Notes under the pieces: model-generated | Database searches by the model: none | What the model saw: the letters and a program-made list of their open reading frames with translations, nothing else | What the model was told of the DNA's origin: nothing | Shown here: piece after piece, positions 26,552 through 34,978 of the stretch | Layout: each line of letters opens with the position of its first letter | Numbering within the stretch: position 1 is the first letter of the stretch | Translations under genes and position numbers: made by a program | Assembly: GCA_019232985.1 (NCBI GenBank) | Contig: JAFAMW010000065.1 | Coordinates: 1 to 64,000 of the forward strand | Reading direction: 5' to 3' | DNA: 64,000 bases | DNA from: Roseateles sp. | GTDB taxonomy: Bacteria; Pseudomonadota; Gammaproteobacteria; Burkholderiales; Burkholderiaceae

Positions 26552-28363
26552 TCAGCCCAGCTCTTTCAGCAAGGCCTCGAGGTCCGGGTCCATCGGCTCC
26601 TCGGCCGCGGCTGCGGCCGGCGCTTCCTCGGCCGGCGGCGGTGGCTCCTCGCCCTTGGCCTCGGCGGCCTCGGCCGGCGTGCTGTCGTCGAGCTGGGCGA
26701 GCAGCGCGGCGAGCTCGTCGTCGACGGCCTCTGCAGGCGCCGCCGCGGCGGCCGGCGCGGCCGCTTCCGGCTCGGCGAGGCGCTGCGCGGGCGCGCTCAT
26801 CTGGACGCTGCCGGCGCTGCGCGCGGCCGGCGCCCAGTCGGTCGTGACGCGCTGGTCCCTGGACGCGCCGACGTCGGCGCGGCTGTCGCTCGCGGCCTTG
26901 CGCGGCGCGCCCGTGCTGCTCGCGAGGCCGTCGCCGTTGATCGCCTCGAGGCCGGCGAGGCGCACGCGCGCCTCGCCCTTGTAGGCCATCACGCCGTTGA
27001 TGCCGTAGGCGCGCAGCAGGCTCGCCGCGTCGGTGCCGATCAGGCGATCCGTGCAGGGCAGGGCCGTCGAGTCGCCGTCCTTGTCGCGGAAATGGTGGAA
27101 CGCGAGGTCGTCGATCGCGAGCTGGCCGCCGCGCACCGCGAGCACGCACATCGCGAGCAGCGCCGGGTGGCCCCACAGCATGCCGCGCAGGCCCTCGCCG
27201 CGGCTGAATTCCTCGAACGCGAACGAGCTGATCGGGTCGCTCTTCTTGCCGTAGACATGGCGCAGCATGAAGCGCGGGCCGAGCAGCGCGAGGTAGGACG
27301 CGTCGGGCATGGCCTTGAGCGCCTCGAAGGCCTCGCGCACGAGGCGGTGCGGCGGTTCGCGGCGGTCGACGAAGGGGTCGGTCGTCATGCCCGTGATGAA
27401 CGGCGCGCCCGCGTGCGCGGCGACGCGCGCGGCGCGGCCGAGCAGCTCGGTGTGCGGCGGCGTCGCGTCGAACTGGTAGCAGGCCGCGATATAGCTGTAG
27501 CCGCCGTCGGCGTCCTGCGCGGGCTGCTCGACGAGCAGCTTGTACAGGCCGGTCTCGGCGAGGTCGTCGTTGCTCGCGAGGTCGGCCGCGAGCTCCTCGG
27601 CGCTGATGTCGATCAGGTGGACCTGCAGCGCGTGGCTGGTCTCGACGCGGCGCAGCAGGAAGTCGGCGCCGCGCCACAGCGACTCGAGGTTCTGGAAGTC
27701 GGCGTGGTGCAGCACCGCGCGCATCAGGTCCGACAGCGCCTCGTCGACATGGGCGACGAAGGCGTCCTTGTTCGGGCTCGCGGCGGGCACGACGAAGGGG
27801 CCGACGATGCGGCGCAGGTAGTCGGCGATGTCGGCCTCGGCGACCTCGGCGCGCGCCTTGCGGCCCGTCAGGCGCGCAAAGTCGTCGAGCGTCGCGCCCT
27901 TGTTCGGCGTGGCGCCGCGCGACGGCGCGGCGAGCGCGACGCGCGAGACCGGCCGGCCCGCGCCCTCGGCCCATTCCTGCAGCTCCTTGGCCGCGGCGGC
28001 GAAGCTGGCCGGCGTGTTCAGGCGCTTGCGCAGCGAGGCGAGCGCGGCGAACAGCTCGACGTTGCGGTAGAGCTCGTCGGGGTGGAAGGCCTCGAGCTCG
28101 CCGATCTCGATCTCGATCGGCGCGCCCTCGGGGCCGAGCGGCAGCGAGAGCTTGAGGCCGGCGCGCTGGAGCGCGTCCTCGAGCGTGTCGAACTCGACCG
28201 GCCGTGGCTTGCGCTTCGCGAGCGCGGCGCCCGTGTCCATGCGGCCCGTCAGCGCGCCGGCGCCGAAGTCGCCGAGCAGGGCGATGCGCAGCGGCCGCTT
28301 CGCGTTCCATTGCGGCGGGGTGCGGCCCACGCCGCCGAAGTTGGGGGTCCAGTCGGTACTCAT
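26552..28363 (-). CDS. TssB-TssC fusion-type sheath paralogue
   Basis: A 603-residue T6SS sheath-like protein. Residues about 22-135 resemble TssB (PLRIALLGDFGAGAL, PIEIEIGELEAFHPDELYR, LASLRKRL). Residues about 205-480 resemble TssC (LHHADFQNLESLWRGADFLL, TELLGRAARVAAHAGAPFI, LLGPRFMLRHVYG). The C-terminal TssC strand region seen in the canonical copy at 56093-57583 is missing. Instead there is an Ala/Pro/Glu-rich tail (about 505-603) with two similar acidic helices, VDDELAALLAQLDD (547-560) and MDPDLEALLKELG (591-603). Separate full tssB and tssC exist in this island, so this is an extra copy with perhaps a capping, baseplate or regulatory role (inference). Confidence 0.85.
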   Translation of the reverse strand: MSTDWTPNFGGVGRTPPQWNAKRPLRIALLGDFGAGALTGRMDTGAALAKRKPRPVEFDTLEDALQRAGLKLSLPLGPEGAPIEIEIGELEAFHPDELYRNVELFAALASLRKRLNTPASFAAAAKELQEWAEGAGRPVSRVALAAPSRGATPNKGATLDDFARLTGRKARAEVAEADIADYLRRIVGPFVVPAASPNKDAFVAHVDEALSDLMRAVLHHADFQNLESLWRGADFLLRRVETSHALQVHLIDISAEELAADLASNDDLAETGLYKLLVEQPAQDADGGYSYIAACYQFDATPPHTELLGRAARVAAHAGAPFITGMTTDPFVDRREPPHRLVREAFEALKAMPDASYLALLGPRFMLRHVYGKKSDPISSFAFEEFSRGEGLRGMLWGHPALLAMCVLAVRGGQLAIDDLAFHHFRDKDGDSTALPCTDRLIGTDAASLLRAYGINGVMAYKGEARVRLAGLEAINGDGLASSTGAPRKAASDSRADVGASRDQRVTTDWAPAARSAGSVQMSAPAQRLAEPEAAAPAAAAAPAEAVDDELAALLAQLDDSTPAEAAEAKGEEPPPPAEEAPAAAAAEEPMDPDLEALLKELG

Positions 28364-28583
28364 GCGATTTTTGTCTCGTAGGTTGGACGACGGGCCAGCC
28401 AGCAGGCGGCGGCGGGATGGCGCTGATTATGGGCGTCAGGAATGATGGTGTGACGCGGCCGCGGGCGCAGGCCGCTCGGGCGAAACCCTCTGGTCGGCGC
28501 ATTCCTTTTGATTCGTCTCAATACGGCTCCGAACGCAGCGACGCAGGACGCGCGCCTGCATTGAGCCGCATCGTCGAACCGTC

Positions 28584-28814
28584 ATGTCCGACGCCAGCAA
28601 GGGCCCAGCGAAGTCGGGAGCGTCGCCGTACGACGTTGCCGAGCATCTGCGCACGCCCGAGGCGATGACGGCCTACCTCGAAGCCTGGCGCGCAAAAGCC
28701 CCCGACGACGCGGCCGCCATCGCGCGGGCCCTCGACGACATCGGCCGCACGATCGGGCTCAGGCGTCGGGCGGGGGTCAGGACCGCCGCTTCCCACCCGC
28801 GCCGAACGGATTGA
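28584..28814 (+). pseudogene. Truncated HigA-type antitoxin remnant
   Basis: A 76-residue reading frame. Residues about 14-55 (SPYDVAEHLRTPEAMTAYLEAW, then AAAIARALDDIGRTIG) match the N-terminal half of the 'putative addiction module antidote' family, whose members are about 100 residues and carry a helix-turn-helix after this point. That second half is replaced by RRRAGVRTAASHPRRTD. No HigB-like toxin precedes it in the 220-base gap at 28364-28583. The last 38 bases overlap the 3' end of the convergent vapC gene, suggesting that arrival of that pair cut this gene. Confidence 0.55.
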
Positions 28815-29199
28815 AAACCTCCACGCCCAGCGCCTTGAATTCGCCCACGTTGCGCGTCACGACGGTCAGGCCGTTGGCGCGCGCCGTCGCAGCGATCATC
28901 GCGTCCTCGTACAGCGTGTCCGACTTGCGGTGCATCAGCCTGGCCCAGGCCCTGAACGCCGCGGCGTCCATCGGCAGGACGTTGTAGGCGCCGGCGACCT
29001 GCACAAGCCAGGCCTCGATTTCCGCGGCCTTGGCGGCGTCCTGTTCGCGCGTCATTTCTATGCCCGCCTGGATCTCGCCGAGCGTGACCGCCGAAACAAA
29101 GAGCTTGGCGTCGTCGACGCCCTGCAACCAGGCGAGTACAGCGCCGTGCGGCTTGCGCTTGCGCAATTCCGAAACGACGTTGGTGTCGAGCAGGTACAT
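28777..29199 (-). CDS. vapC: PIN-domain toxin, VapC/FitB type
   Basis: Predicted Mg-dependent endoribonuclease toxin of 140 residues. The start MYLLDTNVVSELRK contains the first catalytic acid (Asp5). Glu42 (TLGEIQAGIE) and Asp99 (YEDAMIAATA) complete the conserved acidic set, with VVTRNVGEFKALGVEVFNPF as the typical C-terminal block. It starts eight bases after the antitoxin stop. The frame is open further upstream, but the antitoxin gene and the family N-terminus fix the start at 29199. It sits inside the T6SS island between the sheath paralogue and tagF. Confidence 0.9.
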   Translation of the reverse strand: MYLLDTNVVSELRKRKPHGAVLAWLQGVDDAKLFVSAVTLGEIQAGIEMTREQDAAKAAEIEAWLVQVAGAYNVLPMDAAAFRAWARLMHRKSDTLYEDAMIAATARANGLTVVTRNVGEFKALGVEVFNPFGAGGKRRS

Positions 29200-29207
29200 C
29201 GCGGCTG

Positions 29208-29465
29208 TCAGCCCAGCGGCTGAACCTTGCGGCGCCTGGCCTTGCCGCGTTCGGGCAGGATCAGCTCGACGCGGCCCTCGTCGCTTAGCAGCAGCTGCTT
29301 CAGCGAAGGCCTCGCGGCCTGCTGAAGACGGCGCCATTCCTGTACGGGAATCAGCACGGCCGCCGCTACGCCCCGGCGGGACACGATCTGCGGGCCTTCT
29401 GTCAGGCATGCGTCGAGGAACTCGCTAAAGCGGGCCTTGGCGTCTTGAACGGGCCAGGACTCCAT
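29208..29465 (-). CDS. Phd/YefM-type antitoxin
   Basis: An 85-residue antitoxin. The N-terminus WPVQDAKARFSEFLDACLTEGPQIVSRRG is the Phd/YefM DNA-binding fold in outline, followed by VLIPVQEWRRLQ and a basic tail (RGKARRRKVQPLG) likely to bind and block the toxin. An excellent ribosome-binding site, AAGGAGGT, precedes the ATG. Tandem ACTAGT-centred repeats lie directly upstream and are the probable autoregulatory operator. It is cotranscribed with the PIN toxin eight bases downstream. Confidence 0.9.
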   Translation of the reverse strand: MESWPVQDAKARFSEFLDACLTEGPQIVSRRGVAAAVLIPVQEWRRLQQAARPSLKQLLLSDEGRVELILPERGKARRRKVQPLG

Positions 29466-29478
29466 GGCGACCTCCTTC

Positions 29479-29501
29479 TGACTAGTTTGCTGACTAGTTT
29501 G
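29479..29501. promoter_or_regulatory. Tandem palindromic operator of the toxin-antitoxin operon
   Basis: TGACTAGTTTG occurs twice with a 12-base period (29479-29489 and 29491-29501). Each copy is centred on the palindrome ACTAGT. The sites lie immediately upstream of the antitoxin ribosome-binding site, where Phd-type dimers usually bind to repress their own operon. Confidence 0.6.
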
Positions 29502-29520
29502 AAGGCCGCGAGGCCAAACG

Positions 29521-30135
29521 TCAACCGAATTCGGGGGTCCCGCTCAACAGCGCCGCCAGCGCCGCCCCGCGCGGCAGCCCCGCCGCGACATGCAGCTGGT
29601 CCGCGAGCTCGCCGTGCATGACCCAGAAGCCGCGCCCGCGCGCCGCCGATTCGCCGGCGATGCGCTCGGCGAGCGCCGACGGCGGCGCCGCGAGCGGCTG
29701 GGGCGGCGCGAGTCGCGCGATCTCGTCCTCGAAGCGCTCGACCGGCCATTCCTCGAGCATCGCGTCCACGGCAAGGTCGTCGAGGCGCAGCAGCCAGGCG
29801 AGCAGGGCGGCCGCCGCGTCGGCGTCGGCCGGCAGCGCGGCGAGCGGCGCCGCGAGCGTCAGCGGGAAATAGCGGCCGACGCGGTCGCACGAGGGGACGA
29901 GCACGCCCACCCAAGCCTGCTCGTCGAGCACGCCCGGCGCGAGTACGAAGCGCCAGCTCGGGCCGGCCAGGTATTTGTCGAGCCAGGCCGGGTCGGCGGA
30001 CTGCCACTGGGCGATGCCCTCGGCGAGCCAGGCGTCCCAGGCCTCGACGAACTCGGGCGGCAGGCGGCGCTGCGCGAAGTCACCGAGCGCGGGCAGCTTG
30101 CCGTACCAGCCGGCGATCGAATCAGGCGTTAGCAT
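29521..30135 (-). CDS. tagF: T6SS-associated protein TagF
   Basis: TagF is a cytoplasmic negative post-translational regulator of T6SS assembly in Pseudomonas. This copy has 204 residues from the ATG at 30135, with GGAG upstream. The N-terminal core IAGWYGKLPALGDFAQRRLPP (conserved part WYGKLPALGDF), then WDAWLAEGI, WRFVLAPGVL and VGRYFPLTL, are signature stretches. The C-terminal part (about 130-204) is less conserved. It is separated from tssM by an opposing gene (30180-31250) and from the kinase operon by the toxin-antitoxin pair, so it is probably transcribed on its own. Confidence 0.9.
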   Translation of the reverse strand: MLTPDSIAGWYGKLPALGDFAQRRLPPEFVEAWDAWLAEGIAQWQSADPAWLDKYLAGPSWRFVLAPGVLDEQAWVGVLVPSCDRVGRYFPLTLAAPLAALPADADAAAALLAWLLRLDDLAVDAMLEEWPVERFEDEIARLAPPQPLAAPPSALAERIAGESAARGRGFWVMHGELADQLHVAAGLPRGAALAALLSGTPEFG

Positions 30136-30179
30136 TCCGGCCACTCCATTGCGGCACGCCAACCGGATCGAATCCCGCC

Positions 30180-31250
30180 ATGACCTGCTTCTGCTCCGCG
30201 CGCACCGAGTCGATGATGGCCTCGCTGCGCCTCGTGCCGCCGACGCTGGGCCTCGTGCCGCCGATCTCGGTGAGTCTGATGGCCTCGCTGTCGGCCGCGC
30301 TGGGTCTCAGCGCGTCCCTGAGCGCAAGCCTCGGCGCGAGCGCCGGCGCGAGCCTCGCGGCCTCGGCAAACCTGTCGGCGCTGGCGAGCCTGTCCGCCGC
30401 GCTGCAGGCCGGCCTCGGCATGGGTTTGAGCGCGGCGCTGCACGCGTCGGTCGTGGCCAAGGTGCAGGCGAGCCTGGCCGCCTCGATCAAGGGCTTCAAC
30501 GCGAACAGCGGCGCGCTGCTGCCGAACCTGGGCTTGCTCGCCGACCTGCAGCTCGCGCTCGCGCCGCTCGCAGGCCTCGCCGGGCTGATGCTGGGCCTGC
30601 AGGCGACGCTGGGCCTGCAGCTCGGCGCGCCCGGCGCGATCGCGGCGCTGCAGGCGCGCCTCGCCGCGAGCGCGCACCTGAGCGCGAACCTCAACGCGTC
30701 GGCGCATCTGCACCTGTCGGCCACGGCCGCGCTGCTCGCCGCGCTGGGCCTGAAGGCGAACCTCCAGGGCGCGCTCCAGGCCAACGCGATGGCCGCGGCG
30801 ACCGCGTCGCTGATGGCCGGCCTGCCGACGCTCGGCAACCTGAACCTGCTGGCGCTCCTCGCCGGCCTGCTGTCGATGCTCGGCGCGATCAAGCTCGCGC
30901 TCGGCGTCGACCTGCGCCTGCCGAATGCGGCCGTCGCGCTGCGCGCGGCGCTTTCGCTGCTGCCGCTGAGCGCGCTCGCGGCGCTCGCCGCGAGCCTCAG
31001 CGCGAACGCCAGCGCGAGCGTTTCGGCGAGCGCGAGCCTGGCGGCCAGCGCGAGCGCCAACGCCGTCGCGGGCCTGAACCTCGCGGGCGTCGCGAGCGCG
31101 AACCTGTCGGCCGTCGCGAGCCTCGCGATGCTGCTCCAGCTCATGGCCCAGGGCGGCCTCGGCCTGCCGGCAGGCAGCTGCGGCCACCCGTGCCCGCTCG
31201 CGCTGCTGCACGGCGTGCCGCCGTTGCCGTCCCTCAAGATCAGCACCTAG
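30180..31250 (+). CDS. Ala/Leu/Ser-rich, nearly uncharged protein of unknown function
   Basis: A 356-residue protein dominated by Ala, Leu and Ser with almost no acidic residues and few basic ones. It reads as a long series of short hydrophobic/amphipathic helices (LSASLSASLGASAGASLAAS, LAALAASLSANASASVSASA) broken by Gly/Pro/Asn turns. The N-terminus MTCFCSARTESMMASLRLVP is not a standard signal peptide. The C-terminus (PAGSCGHPCPLALL) has a Cys pair. It is the only complete plus-strand gene among the core T6SS genes, divergent from tagF by 44 bases and convergent with tssM. It could be a membrane-active effector or a structural accessory; I do not recognise it. Confidence 0.75.
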   Translation: MTCFCSARTESMMASLRLVPPTLGLVPPISVSLMASLSAALGLSASLSASLGASAGASLAASANLSALASLSAALQAGLGMGLSAALHASVVAKVQASLAASIKGFNANSGALLPNLGLLADLQLALAPLAGLAGLMLGLQATLGLQLGAPGAIAALQARLAASAHLSANLNASAHLHLSATAALLAALGLKANLQGALQANAMAAATASLMAGLPTLGNLNLLALLAGLLSMLGAIKLALGVDLRLPNAAVALRAALSLLPLSALAALAASLSANASASVSASASLAASASANAVAGLNLAGVASANLSAVASLAMLLQLMAQGGLGLPAGSCGHPCPLALLHGVPPLPSLKIST

Positions 31251-31344
31251 GCAGTTGGTCGTCGCGGGCTCCCGGGCCGAGCGCCGGGCCGCCCCAAGCC
31301 GGCCCGCAAGGCGATGCGTGGTGCTCAATGCACCGCGCATCGTC

Positions 31345-31359
31345 GTCCCCTCGGGGGAC
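31345..31359. terminator. Hairpin between convergent tssM and the Ala/Leu-rich gene
   Basis: GTCCCC-TCG-GGGGAC is a perfect short hairpin in the 155-base convergent gap 31251-31405. Its design matches ATCCCC-CGA-GGGGAT at 3139-3153. It may stop transcripts from both sides. No other feature is seen in this gap. Confidence 0.4.
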
Positions 31360-31405
31360 CGACCAGGCCCACCCGCGTCCAGCGGGGCGGGAATGGGCGA
31401 GGGGC

Positions 31406-34400
31406 TCACAAGCTTGTTGGGCAGCGGAATTGCTGCAGTTCGCGCATGCGTAGCGGGTTGATCGCGCTGCCCGAAACGAACTCGAGCTTCGCGTGCTTGC
31501 CGTCGACCGTGATGATCACGGTGAAGCGCTCGGGCTGGCTCGAGGGCTGGACCTCGAACTGGTTGATCAGCCGCATCAGCGCCCAGGGACCGTCGAACCC
31601 GAGCGGCGTGCCGCTGCCTTCCGACAGCTTGATCTGCGACGCGACGCGCGGGCTCGGCCACGTGAGCGTCTGCGCCGCTGTGTTGCCGGCCGTGAACTTG
31701 AAGGCCTGGCCGTCCATGTCCAGCGTCAGGTCCTTCATGCCGTCGCTCATCTCGACGACCCGCACGTCGACCTTGAAGCCCGGCTGTTTGCCGCCCGCGC
31801 GGAAGAACGCGTCCTTGATGCGCGCGGCGCGCTCGAAGTCGGCGAGCGCCGCGCCGCCGGGCGGCTTGCTGCCGTCGGGCAGCGGCCGGTAGGCCCAGGG
31901 CGACACGCCGGTGTCGACGAGCGCGGCGAGGTTGCGCTGGTAGAAGTCGTCGAGCAGGCCGCCGACGCCGAACAGCTGGCCGAAGTCGTCGGGCAGCACG
32001 TCGGCGCGCGCGCCCTGCGCGAACGGGAAGCGGCCCGCGACCGCGCGGTTGCAGAAGTCGGTGACCGGCTTGAGCTGGTCCGACAGGCCGGCGCGCTCGG
32101 CCGTGCGGCCCTGGCCCGCGCTTGCGCCGAGCAGGCTGCCGAGCATGGACTTGATCGGCTCGGGCTGCATCGCCGCGGCAGCCGCCGCGGCCGCGCCGCC
32201 GGCCGGCGGGGGCGGCGGCGCGCTCTTGCTCTTCTGCGCCGCGTCGATCGCCGAGAGCTGCACGAACAGGTCGTTGAACTGCTTGAGCACGTCGTCGATC
32301 GGCGCGGGCTGGCCCGCCGTCAGGCGGTGGATCGCCGCGAAATGGTCGTCGACCATGGCCTCGAGCAGCGGCTGGCCGGCGTCGCCGGCGGCCGCGGCGG
32401 GCTGGCTGCCGACGAGTGCGGCGAGGTCCGACTTGGCCTTGCTGATCTGCGGGTTGATCCTGATGCTCGGGCCCTTCTTCGCGGCGAGCTCCTGCGCGGT
32501 CGGCACGAGCGTGGTCTCGCGCGAGACCGCGCGCAGGTAGGCGGCGAGCGGCGAATCGGGCGCCGCGAGCACGCGCGCGACCTCCATGCTGCGCCCGATG
32601 TCGGTCAGCTTGACGAGGCGCACGTCGGCCAGGTAGTCGTCCCAGACCTTGATGTACTCCTGCAGGTAAAGGCGGCGCACGCGCTGTTCGATCTCGGGGT
32701 CGACGGCGAAGCCGTTGCCCACGGCCTTGGCCGCGTCGGCCGCCGTGCGCGGCGGCGGCGGCGTGCCGAGCACCCATTCCTGCTCGTCGGCGAGCTGCGA
32801 GATCACCTTGCCCATCGCGCCCTTGAAGGCCTTGAAGTAGGCGTCGCGCGTGAACAGCCCCGGGATGCCGCGCGACAGCGGCTGGCCGCTCGCGCGCTCG
32901 AACGCGAGCGCGGCGTTCGGGCCGCCGGCCGCGGCGACCGAGAACTCGGGGTAGTCGGCGCCGACGTTCGCGCGCTTGAGGCGGCTGAACACGCGGTACT
33001 CGAGCGGGTAGGCGACGAGCATGTCGCGGACCTGCGCGACGAGCGCCTTGTCCATGGTCGCGATCGCCTGCGGCGCGCCGGTCGACAACGCGTTGTCGAG
33101 GTGGGCCGTGAGGTTCGCGCGCTGCTCGGCCGTCAGCGTGCTCGCGAGGTTCTGGTCCCAGTCGAGGCTGACGAAGTTCTTCAGCGCCTCGGGATCGTAG
33201 TGCTCGGGCGTGTAGAGCATCAGGTAGCTCTTCAGCGACTCGTAGGCGAGCTCGAGGTTGTTGCGGTCGACCGCGCGCAGGCGCTCCTCGAGCCGGCGCG
33301 CGACGCGCGGCAGCAGCGCGTGGTCGAGCAGGTGGTGGTAGCCGATCTGCATGCCGCCGTCGAGGTAGTCGCCCTGGTACAGGCCGAGGCGGTTCAGCAG
33401 CGGCGGCGCGTCGACGTCGAAGCCCTCGGGCTGCGGCACCGCGTAGACCTTGTCGAGCACCTGGGGCAGCGCCGTCACGTCGGCGTTGGTCGCCGGCGGC
33501 AGGCCGTCGACGGCGGCCTTCGCGTCGGGCACGCGCGCGGCGACGCTCTCGATATAGGCCTTGTTGCGCCCGTAGGAGACGGCCCAGCCCGCAAGCAGGC
33601 CGAGCGACACGAGCGCGACGGCCGCAAGCGCGAGGCGCCGGCCGAGCCGGCGGCGCGCCTCGACCTGCTTGTTCGCGCCGGCGAGGTGCGCCTCGGCGAA
33701 CACGACCTCGCGCAGCAGGCGCGACAGGAAGAAGCTCTTGCCCTTGGTCGTCGCGAGCGCGCCGACCTTGGCGTCGACGCCGAAGGTGCGCGACAGCGTG
33801 CCGAGCACGCGGTCGATCGGCGTGCCCTCCTGCGTGCCGCTCGTGAAGTAGACGCCGCGCAGCAGCGGGCGCTGCTCGAGCGCGCCGCCGCCCTCGAAGA
33901 CCTGCTCGAGGAAGCCGCCGAGCAGGCCCTTGAAGCCGCCGAACTGCTGCGGGAAGCTGAAGATCGCCGCGCGCTTGGGCACGTCGAGCTCGCGCTCGAG
34001 GCCGTCGAGCAGGCGATCCCGCAGGCGCTTCTCGAGCGCCGCGAACTCGCTCGGGAACTCCTGCAGCGCCGCGTCCTGGCCGCGCGGGTCGTAGGGGAGG
34101 GTGAAGCCCCAGACCTGGTCGCGCTCTTCCTTGCCCAGGTCGCCGAAGGTCTCGGTGAAGCCTGCGAGCAGGTCGCACTTGGTGACCATCACGTAGATCG
34201 GCGGGCGCACGCCGAGCCGCTCGTGCAGCTCCTGGATGCGCGCGCGCAGGCGCTGCGCGTGGTCCTTGCGGTCGGCCGGGCTTTGCTGGAGCAGGTCCTG
34301 GACGTTGACGGTCAAGAGCACGCCGTTGATCGGCTGGCGCGGCCGCGACTTGCGCAGCAGCTGCAGAAAGGTCTGCCAGGCCTTCGCGTCGGTGCTCTCG

Positions 34401-34978
34401 TCGGACTGCTGCAGGGTGTAGCGGCCCGCGGTGTCGATCAGCACGGCCTCGTCGGTGAACCACCAGTCGCAGTTGCGCGTGCCGCCGACGCCCTTGATCG
34501 GGCTCTGGCCCATCTTGCCCGCGAGCGGGAAGGTCAGGCCCGCGTTCATCAGCGCCGTGGTCTTGCCCGAGCCCGGCGCGCCGATGAACATATACCAGGG
34601 CAGTTCGTAGAGCAGCGCGCTGCGCCGGAAGAAGCCGCCACGGCCGCTCTTTTTGGCGCTGTCCTGCAGTGTCGCGAGCGCCTCGGCGAAGCGCTGGTCG
34701 AGCAGCTGGGCCTCGCGGTCGGACGCCGAGGCGCTCTTCATGCCCTGGACGAGCGCCGCGTTCGTGCGGCGGCGGCGCCACGCGCGCAGCGCGGCGATCA
34801 GCACGACGAGCACGAGCAGGCCGACGATCGTCATCGCGCGCGAGAGGATCGAATCGAACGGGTGGTGCTCGCCGAACGCGAGCAGCGGCCCGACCCACCA
34901 GATCAGCGCGGCGAGCAGCAGCAGGCCGTAGATCGTCAGCGCGAGCGGCGCGAACAGGATGGCAAAGACTTTCTTCAT
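31406..34978 (-). CDS. tssM: T6SS membrane protein TssM (IcmF)
   Basis: TssM spans the inner membrane and periplasm and, with TssL, forms the T6SS membrane complex that docks the baseplate. It has 1190 residues. Two N-terminal membrane helices (about 7-32 and 47-66) flank the cytoplasmic entry, and a third lies at about 453-475. The Walker A loop GAPGSGKT is intact at 133-140, followed by LIDTAGRYTLQ. The large C-terminal half is the periplasmic IcmF part. The ATG overlaps the tssL stop (ATGA). No TssJ lipoprotein gene is present in the cluster to bind its C-terminal domain. Confidence 0.96.
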   Translation of the reverse strand: MKKVFAILFAPLALTIYGLLLLAALIWWVGPLLAFGEHHPFDSILSRAMTIVGLLVLVVLIAALRAWRRRRTNAALVQGMKSASASDREAQLLDQRFAEALATLQDSAKKSGRGGFFRRSALLYELPWYMFIGAPGSGKTTALMNAGLTFPLAGKMGQSPIKGVGGTRNCDWWFTDEAVLIDTAGRYTLQQSDESTDAKAWQTFLQLLRKSRPRQPINGVLLTVNVQDLLQQSPADRKDHAQRLRARIQELHERLGVRPPIYVMVTKCDLLAGFTETFGDLGKEERDQVWGFTLPYDPRGQDAALQEFPSEFAALEKRLRDRLLDGLERELDVPKRAAIFSFPQQFGGFKGLLGGFLEQVFEGGGALEQRPLLRGVYFTSGTQEGTPIDRVLGTLSRTFGVDAKVGALATTKGKSFFLSRLLREVVFAEAHLAGANKQVEARRRLGRRLALAAVALVSLGLLAGWAVSYGRNKAYIESVAARVPDAKAAVDGLPPATNADVTALPQVLDKVYAVPQPEGFDVDAPPLLNRLGLYQGDYLDGGMQIGYHHLLDHALLPRVARRLEERLRAVDRNNLELAYESLKSYLMLYTPEHYDPEALKNFVSLDWDQNLASTLTAEQRANLTAHLDNALSTGAPQAIATMDKALVAQVRDMLVAYPLEYRVFSRLKRANVGADYPEFSVAAAGGPNAALAFERASGQPLSRGIPGLFTRDAYFKAFKGAMGKVISQLADEQEWVLGTPPPPRTAADAAKAVGNGFAVDPEIEQRVRRLYLQEYIKVWDDYLADVRLVKLTDIGRSMEVARVLAAPDSPLAAYLRAVSRETTLVPTAQELAAKKGPSIRINPQISKAKSDLAALVGSQPAAAAGDAGQPLLEAMVDDHFAAIHRLTAGQPAPIDDVLKQFNDLFVQLSAIDAAQKSKSAPPPPPAGGAAAAAAAAMQPEPIKSMLGSLLGASAGQGRTAERAGLSDQLKPVTDFCNRAVAGRFPFAQGARADVLPDDFGQLFGVGGLLDDFYQRNLAALVDTGVSPWAYRPLPDGSKPPGGAALADFERAARIKDAFFRAGGKQPGFKVDVRVVEMSDGMKDLTLDMDGQAFKFTAGNTAAQTLTWPSPRVASQIKLSEGSGTPLGFDGPWALMRLINQFEVQPSSQPERFTVIITVDGKHAKLEFVSGSAINPLRMRELQQFRCPTSL

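Noticed and set aside
28364..28583. HigB-like toxin upstream of the truncated antitoxin
   Set aside because: No frame in this gap encodes the conserved HigB-type stretches. Only the antitoxin N-terminal half remains.
30122..31246. Minus-strand open frame opposite the Ala/Leu/Ser-rich gene
   Set aside because: It would overlap the start region of tagF and has arginine/serine-rich shadow composition. The plus-strand frame has an ordered helical repeat pattern and is preferred.
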